A program made the translations under genes and the position numbers. Source: Paenibacillus silvae (lineage in GTDB: Bacteria; Bacillota; Bacilli; Paenibacillales; Paenibacillaceae). Taken from it: a stretch of DNA of 64,000 nt. Of this stretch, positions 59,852 to 64,000 are shown in pieces; position 1 is the first letter of the stretch; every line of letters starts with the position of its first letter. The stretch spans positions 1 to 64,000 of the forward strand of contig NZ_BMFU01000004.1 in NCBI RefSeq assembly GCF_014639235.1, given 5' to 3'. The notes beneath the pieces were generated by a model. It saw only the letters and a program-made list of their open reading frames with translations. It made no database searches and was not told the origin of the DNA.

Positions 59852-61224
59852 CAAATACCTTCCCTCTTCCGAAATTTGCTCAGATACAGGCAGTGCTCCA
59901 AAATGTGTTCCACCGATGATTTTCCCTCCAGCCGGAGTGAAGGGTGACGGAAGATGGAGCGCCCGGGTTTGGCGTTCGCTTCGAACATCCATACATGTTC
60001 CTCCTGATCAATGCCCAGGTCAAAGCCAATCTCACCAATCAGATGCTGGTGCTGGGATTCAATCGCCTGGGCCAGTGTGATAGCGACGGCTTTCGCCTGC
60101 TGCAGAACCTCGCCCGCCCGTTCTCCAAAATTGCGGCTGAGTGCCTGTTCAGGCGTCATCAGAGAACCGCCATTTTTGATGTGAGTGGTTACACTTCCGC
60201 GTCCTGCCTTTTTGGCCCCGATGCCAACAACGACCCACTGGTTGTTTCCGTTTTTGTGCATGTGAAAACGAAAATCAATCGGGCAATTATCAATCTCGAT
60301 CAGGCGTATTCCCTGTTGAACAACGTAACCACGCAGGTGCTTGCCATGTCTGCCCTGGAGCATGCGCATCAGGCTGTTAAAGGAGCCAAAGCGAAGCAGG
60401 GCATTGCCGCCCTTTTTACGATACCGTGCAAAATATCCGCGTTTGGGCGAATAGGTCAAGCGATAGATTCCGTTGCCGAGGCTGCCTGCGGTTGGCTTAT
60501 AATATACGAACTGGTGCCGCTCCAGCATTTCCTTCATTTGTTCCACCGTAGGATTAGTGATGGACTCGGGGATATAACGTCCTGCGGTCGGCTCGTTCTC
60601 CAGCAGGTTGTATATATCTGATTTGTTGAAGAAGCTCCAGTTGAAAAAAGGAATTTTGCGGCGAATAAATCGCTCCCGCAGCTGATTGATGGCTGGTGAG
60701 AAGTCAGAACGGCGGCTCGGCAAACGATTGTAAACCACATCCGGCAGCGGCACAGTTCTGCGGATAAAGCTGCCGCTCTCGTTCAGAAAGTAACCGGAAA
60801 CCGTCTCGTTCTGCCAGTTGATATCCCGCGGGGTGAAGGCATAAATATAAGATTTACGGCTTCCTTCACGAAGAAGCTGCTTGATGAATCCTGTACGTGA
60901 ACCAAACGGATTCGAGCTTGAGGATGAGCCGTCGGATAACACGCCGATGAGCGGGCCTAACTGAACCTCATCATTCTGAAGGTTGCGAAGATAAATGCTG
61001 CCGCGTTTGGGTACGTTCATTAGATTACGAATGCCGGATGCCAGATACAGATGTTTCCCGGCCTTGCGAATCGGTTTGATGGTAGCAGGCACGCGATCAC
61101 GGCCAAAGCGAAGGTGAATTGTTTTTTTGCCGGACAGGTTGAGGCTTTTCATTAAAGCATTGGATACATAGACTACTTTTTCGGGTTTTTGAGTGAAATG
61201 CAGATTACAAAAGGTCAAACTCAT
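59851..61224 (-). CDS. YheC/YheD family coat-associated ATP-grasp-like protein (copy 3, YheD-like)
   Basis: 457 residues, AGGAGG upstream of the ATG. It has an extra N-terminal beta-rich domain (about 1-95, ending LGPLIGVLSDG) that copies 2, 4 and 5 lack and copy 1 shares, so its length equals B. subtilis YheD. Then come YAFTPRDINW, FFNWSFFNKSDIYNLL, YKPTAGSLGNGIYRL, FRFHMHKNGNNQWVVVGIG, THIKNGGSL and EIGFDLGIDQEEHVWMFEANAKPGR. The ATP-grasp ligand Glu and Asn are kept. Coupled to copy 4 by TGATG. Confidence 0.9.
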   Translation of the reverse strand: MSLTFCNLHFTQKPEKVVYVSNALMKSLNLSGKKTIHLRFGRDRVPATIKPIRKAGKHLYLASGIRNLMNVPKRGSIYLRNLQNDEVQLGPLIGVLSDGSSSSSNPFGSRTGFIKQLLREGSRKSYIYAFTPRDINWQNETVSGYFLNESGSFIRRTVPLPDVVYNRLPSRRSDFSPAINQLRERFIRRKIPFFNWSFFNKSDIYNLLENEPTAGRYIPESITNPTVEQMKEMLERHQFVYYKPTAGSLGNGIYRLTYSPKRGYFARYRKKGGNALLRFGSFNSLMRMLQGRHGKHLRGYVVQQGIRLIEIDNCPIDFRFHMHKNGNNQWVVVGIGAKKAGRGSVTTHIKNGGSLMTPEQALSRNFGERAGEVLQQAKAVAITLAQAIESQHQHLIGEIGFDLGIDQEEHVWMFEANAKPGRSIFRHPSLRLEGKSSVEHILEHCLYLSKFRKREGI

Positions 61225-61276
61225 GATTTATCCTCCTATCCTGAAAAAGATCCTTGTGCTCCATGGCAAGCAGGCA

Positions 61277-62485
61277 TTACAGGCCCTGGCCGCCTGGAAT
61301 CAGGATGCGTTTCAGGCCAGCTTTGCTGGATGAATTCGGCATTTTCATTGGACGCGAGACGTCCGCGAGAACAATTTGCTGCAGCAGATAACGGGCATAA
61401 GCAAGCGGCCGTGTATACGTCAGGGCGTGCATGTGTTCATCCTTGGCTTCCGCAAATGAAGTGCGGCCTGGCTTGGAGTTCACTTCGATCAGCCACAATC
61501 TGCCATCCGCATCCGCTCCAAAATCCAGACCCAGTTCTGCAAGCCTGCCGAAACGGCTCTCCAGCAGCGGAGGGATGAGAGCAGCAGCATGCCTGATTTG
61601 CTGCAGCAACAGTGCAGCCTGGTCTGTACCGTATCGTTCGGTAAGGTATTCATCAGTTGGATACGCGGTGCCCCCGCCGTGAAGATTCGAGGTGAGAGAG
61701 CCTTCGGGGCCTTCGCGTACCATGCAGCCTGTGAGCGTCCAGCGGCCATGCCCGTTTTTTTGCAGCAGCGCCCGGATATCAAATACTCTTCCGAAATGGC
61801 TAAGCTCCAGATAAGGCTGCACAATCATCTTTTGTACAGCCTGATGTGATTCCAGCCAGGAAGATACGTCCGATGCTTGCTGAAATGTCTGATGAAAGTA
61901 TTCGTTGTCTGCGTTTCGGCCCTCAACAATCCAGGCAGATGGCGTCTTTAGGGTAGACAGACGAAAGGTGTTTTTGCCATGAGTTCCTGATGCGGGTTTG
62001 AAAAATAAACCTTTGGGCCAGCGCGCAAGCCAACTTTCCCAGGGAATAGACGATCCCACCCGTGAAGTAGGTATGAGCACTTTGCGAAGCGGACCAGGCC
62101 CCGACAGAGCTTGATAAATGTCCCATTTGCCAGGCAGACTGGCTGACCATGAGCGCTCCCGCAGGCTGCATGCAGGGGGCAGAAAGGCTTCAATCTGCTG
62201 CCTTGCCCTTCGAGAGAGAGGCCGCAGGCAGCGGTTCATAACCAGATCAATGGTTGGAATGTGAACGGCCAGCCACTGCTTCTGATTTTTCCAGTCGTAG
62301 ATGTAACCTCTGCGAATGTAACTCTCACTCAAGCTGGATGGAATGGGAATGACAACAATTCGCATCCCGTATCTGGAGCTTCCCATACTGAGCCGGCGGC
62401 AGAAGTATTCATCTGCGAAAGGAGGTGCCCCTGTTGTTTCGCGGACGAGGACAGCCATCGTATAGCGCTGCATAGATGTAAGCAT
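61277..62485 (-). CDS. YheC/YheD family coat-associated ATP-grasp-like protein (copy 2)
   Basis: 402 residues with AAGGAGG before the ATG. The most diverged copy at the N-terminus (LVRETTGAPPFADEYFCRRL) yet with all core blocks: ASLPGKWDIYQALS, LFFKPASGTHGKNTFRL, DIRALLQKNGHGRWTLTGCM, SNLHGGGTAYP and ELGLDFGADADGRLWLIEVNSKPGR. It lacks the N-terminal beta domain. The C-terminal 35 residues are basic and unique. It starts about 30 bases after copy 1 ends. Spore coat role inferred from the family. Confidence 0.86.
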   Translation of the reverse strand: MLTSMQRYTMAVLVRETTGAPPFADEYFCRRLSMGSSRYGMRIVVIPIPSSLSESYIRRGYIYDWKNQKQWLAVHIPTIDLVMNRCLRPLSRRARQQIEAFLPPACSLRERSWSASLPGKWDIYQALSGPGPLRKVLIPTSRVGSSIPWESWLARWPKGLFFKPASGTHGKNTFRLSTLKTPSAWIVEGRNADNEYFHQTFQQASDVSSWLESHQAVQKMIVQPYLELSHFGRVFDIRALLQKNGHGRWTLTGCMVREGPEGSLTSNLHGGGTAYPTDEYLTERYGTDQAALLLQQIRHAAALIPPLLESRFGRLAELGLDFGADADGRLWLIEVNSKPGRTSFAEAKDEHMHALTYTRPLAYARYLLQQIVLADVSRPMKMPNSSSKAGLKRILIPGGQGL

Positions 62486-62514
62486 AATGCTGCACCTCCT
62501 TCATAGGATGAACT

Positions 62515-63882
62515 TCAAAATCCGGCCAGATATGTGGAGTATTCAAGCATGGCCTTGACCGAAGGGCGAATTTTGCTTTCGCTCAGCGGTGTATTATCAT
62601 TTTTGGATGGTTTGGAATTGACCTCAAGCAGCCAGACACGTCCGCTCGTATCCAGAGCCAGATCAATGCCAAGTTCGCCAAAATGGGCAGGAATAGCACT
62701 CTCGATGCCTTTGGCAATATCCAGGGCGGCTGAATGTAGTCCTGCATACGCCGAAGCTTTCGCACTACTGGACAGCTGTGTTTTGGACACAGCCTCCTTC
62801 ACCGTGCTTAGACTTCCGCCCCGTGCCAGATTGGACACATAATGACTGCCGCCTGCAATGCGGGCAACGATGGAGGTTACGCTCCATTTGCCCGTTTTGT
62901 TCTTCTGCACAAGCGCGCGGAAATCAACAGGTCTGCCGCTGTTATCAATCAGGGTCAGCCCTTGCTGGATCTGATAACGCGTTGTTTTCATTTTTCCGGA
63001 CATACTGGCATACAGTTTATCCAGTGAAGCATAAGTTTGCTTGCGGGTACCTCCGACACTTGTCGCCAGAGTCATAAAACTTCCGTCCGGCTGGCGGGAT
63101 ACCCGGATGATGCCTTTGCCCAGTGAGCCGCGTACCGGCTTCAGAAAGATGACCGGATAACGCTGACACATCGTCTTGAGCATGCTGGATGCTTTGAGTA
63201 AATGGGACTCAGGCAGAACCCGCTTAAGTGTCGGGATGGACTTGAGTGCGTCAAACACTTCATTTTTGTCCAGAAACTTTTCATTGAAGGTGTGTGTGCC
63301 GTACAGCGATTTTACTTCTTTCATAAAATGCTGTACGCTAGGTTTGTTCTCGAGTTTGCGGGACGTCAGCCGGTTATTGACTACATCTGCTATCGGCAGA
63401 ACGGTCTTTTTCCAGCCCTCATCATACACCCAGCCTTTCATATAGCCGGTTACTGCTCCGATGTCCTCTGGTGTGAAAAAGGATACATAGGCGCCCTGCT
63501 TTCGGCAGGCATGCACTAATTCCTGGCAGAACATCGTAATAGAGCCAAAGGGCCGATCAGGCTGATCGGGGTAATCCTGGCTGACCATAACGCTGATGTA
63601 AGGTCCCAGGCGAAGCGTATGGCTGGAAGCACGGTAAGATACCCTCAGGACCGAACGGGGCACAAGGCCGGTTTTGCTGGCTACCGTCTGATTCAGTCTC
63701 AGCCCGTCATACCGGGGAACCGGAATGACGGTAACTTCACGGCGGTAAGAGCCGAATTGCAGCTGAAGAGGCCTTCCTGAAGGAATCTTGAGTGCCTTGA
63801 GGACCCCTTCGCCCAGCATGATGACGTCGTCCTGCAGGATGCCCGAGCCGGTAACCTGTATCGTTACTTTTTTAGTGGACAT
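62515..63882 (-). CDS. YheC/YheD family coat-associated ATP-grasp-like protein (copy 1, YheD-like)
   Basis: 455 residues from ATG 63882 with GGAAGGAG six to seven bases upstream; the frame is open to 63972 but unsupported there. It starts with the N-terminal beta-rich domain (about 1-110, ending LRLGPYISVMVSQD), then SFFTPEDIG, THTFNEKFLDKNEVFDALK, FLKPVRGSLGKGIIRV, FRALVQKNKTGKWSVTSIVARIAGG, SNLARGGSL and ELGIDLALDTSGRVWLLEVNSKPSKND. First gene of the five-copy array on the minus strand. The promoter must lie in 63883-64000 or beyond the window. Confidence 0.9.
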   Translation of the reverse strand: MSTKKVTIQVTGSGILQDDVIMLGEGVLKALKIPSGRPLQLQFGSYRREVTVIPVPRYDGLRLNQTVASKTGLVPRSVLRVSYRASSHTLRLGPYISVMVSQDYPDQPDRPFGSITMFCQELVHACRKQGAYVSFFTPEDIGAVTGYMKGWVYDEGWKKTVLPIADVVNNRLTSRKLENKPSVQHFMKEVKSLYGTHTFNEKFLDKNEVFDALKSIPTLKRVLPESHLLKASSMLKTMCQRYPVIFLKPVRGSLGKGIIRVSRQPDGSFMTLATSVGGTRKQTYASLDKLYASMSGKMKTTRYQIQQGLTLIDNSGRPVDFRALVQKNKTGKWSVTSIVARIAGGSHYVSNLARGGSLSTVKEAVSKTQLSSSAKASAYAGLHSAALDIAKGIESAIPAHFGELGIDLALDTSGRVWLLEVNSKPSKNDNTPLSESKIRPSVKAMLEYSTYLAGF

Positions 63883-64000
63883 CACGGATCTCCTTCCGGG
63901 CGGCAGCTTGATGTCTGATCTTGAAGTTGAACGGCATCTGAACATGGCATGTGCTTCATCATATGAGGACATATACCCCTTGGTGATTGACCCACCCGGA
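63883..64000 (-). other. upstream region of the YheC/YheD array, cut by the window end
   Basis: 118 bases ahead of the first array gene. Minus-strand text contains CATATGATG and GTATATG elements that faintly recall mother-cell promoter -10 regions, but no complete pair can be assigned. Confidence 0.25.

Overview
The window looks like chromosomal DNA of a spore-forming Firmicute, most probably a Paenibacillus species. This rests on gene content: SpoVR/YhbH, CotJABC, PdaA, a YjcZ-type peptide, five tandem YheC/YheD-like coat genes, a SufCDSUB operon of Bacillus order, and a paeninodin-type lasso peptide locus. Strong AGGAGG ribosome sites with frequent GTG/TTG starts fit. No rRNA, tRNA, CRISPR array or intact transposase was seen.

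Layout. 1-600 is the 3' end of a repeat-bearing surface-type protein. 600-1935 is gene-poor and decayed, with a 63-bp TA-flanked MITE-like element. 2028-4627 (minus) is the yhbH-spoVR sporulation operon; 4887-6227 an Atg22-like MFS transporter. 6381-14799 is a lasso peptide operon, with a convergent APS kinase gene to 15578. 15725-20607 holds small conserved genes, PdaA, a DegV protein and YunC. 20664-21420 is non-coding: an inverted-repeat cluster and a C/A-only-like strand-skewed block. 21610-25367 has mtnK-mtnA (minus), dps and a DUF1802 gene. 25643-31020 is the sufCDSUB operon behind PerR/Fur-like boxes. 31162-42259 holds a Crp/Fnr regulator, a darcynin-like gene, an M23 peptidase, two HD-GYP genes around a MoaD-MoaE fusion and a YunD-like nucleotidase, yfkAB, a CBS/CorC protein and cotJABC. 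42409-46051 (minus) carries a KASIII-like protein, a STAS-like protein, a CMD protein and a TPP enzyme. 46395-57420 is a sugar-related block: oxidoreductase, HAD phosphatase, two ABC permeases, YesM/YesN-type two-component system, binding lipoprotein, cupin and heparinase II/III-type lyase. 57527-63882 (minus) is the YheC/YheD array.

The most interesting system is the lasso locus. A sulfotransferase gene is translationally coupled to the lasso cyclase gene, followed by the precursor, an HPr-kinase-like enzyme, a PqqD-type recognition element, a B2 peptidase, a nucleotidyltransferase and an ABC exporter; a PAPS-producing CysC lies just downstream. The precursor has the leader Thr at -2, Ala1, Asp9 and C-terminal Ser pattern of paeninodin, so the cluster is predicted to make a phosphorylated and possibly sulfated lasso peptide. 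Regulation is visible too: two palindromic operators, one inside the promoter spacer, and two mutually exclusive hairpins (one a terminator) between precursor and kinase.

Gene starts were often moved downstream of the longest reading frame where a clear ribosome site decided the matter. All functional calls are from reading the translated sequence; no database search was possible.
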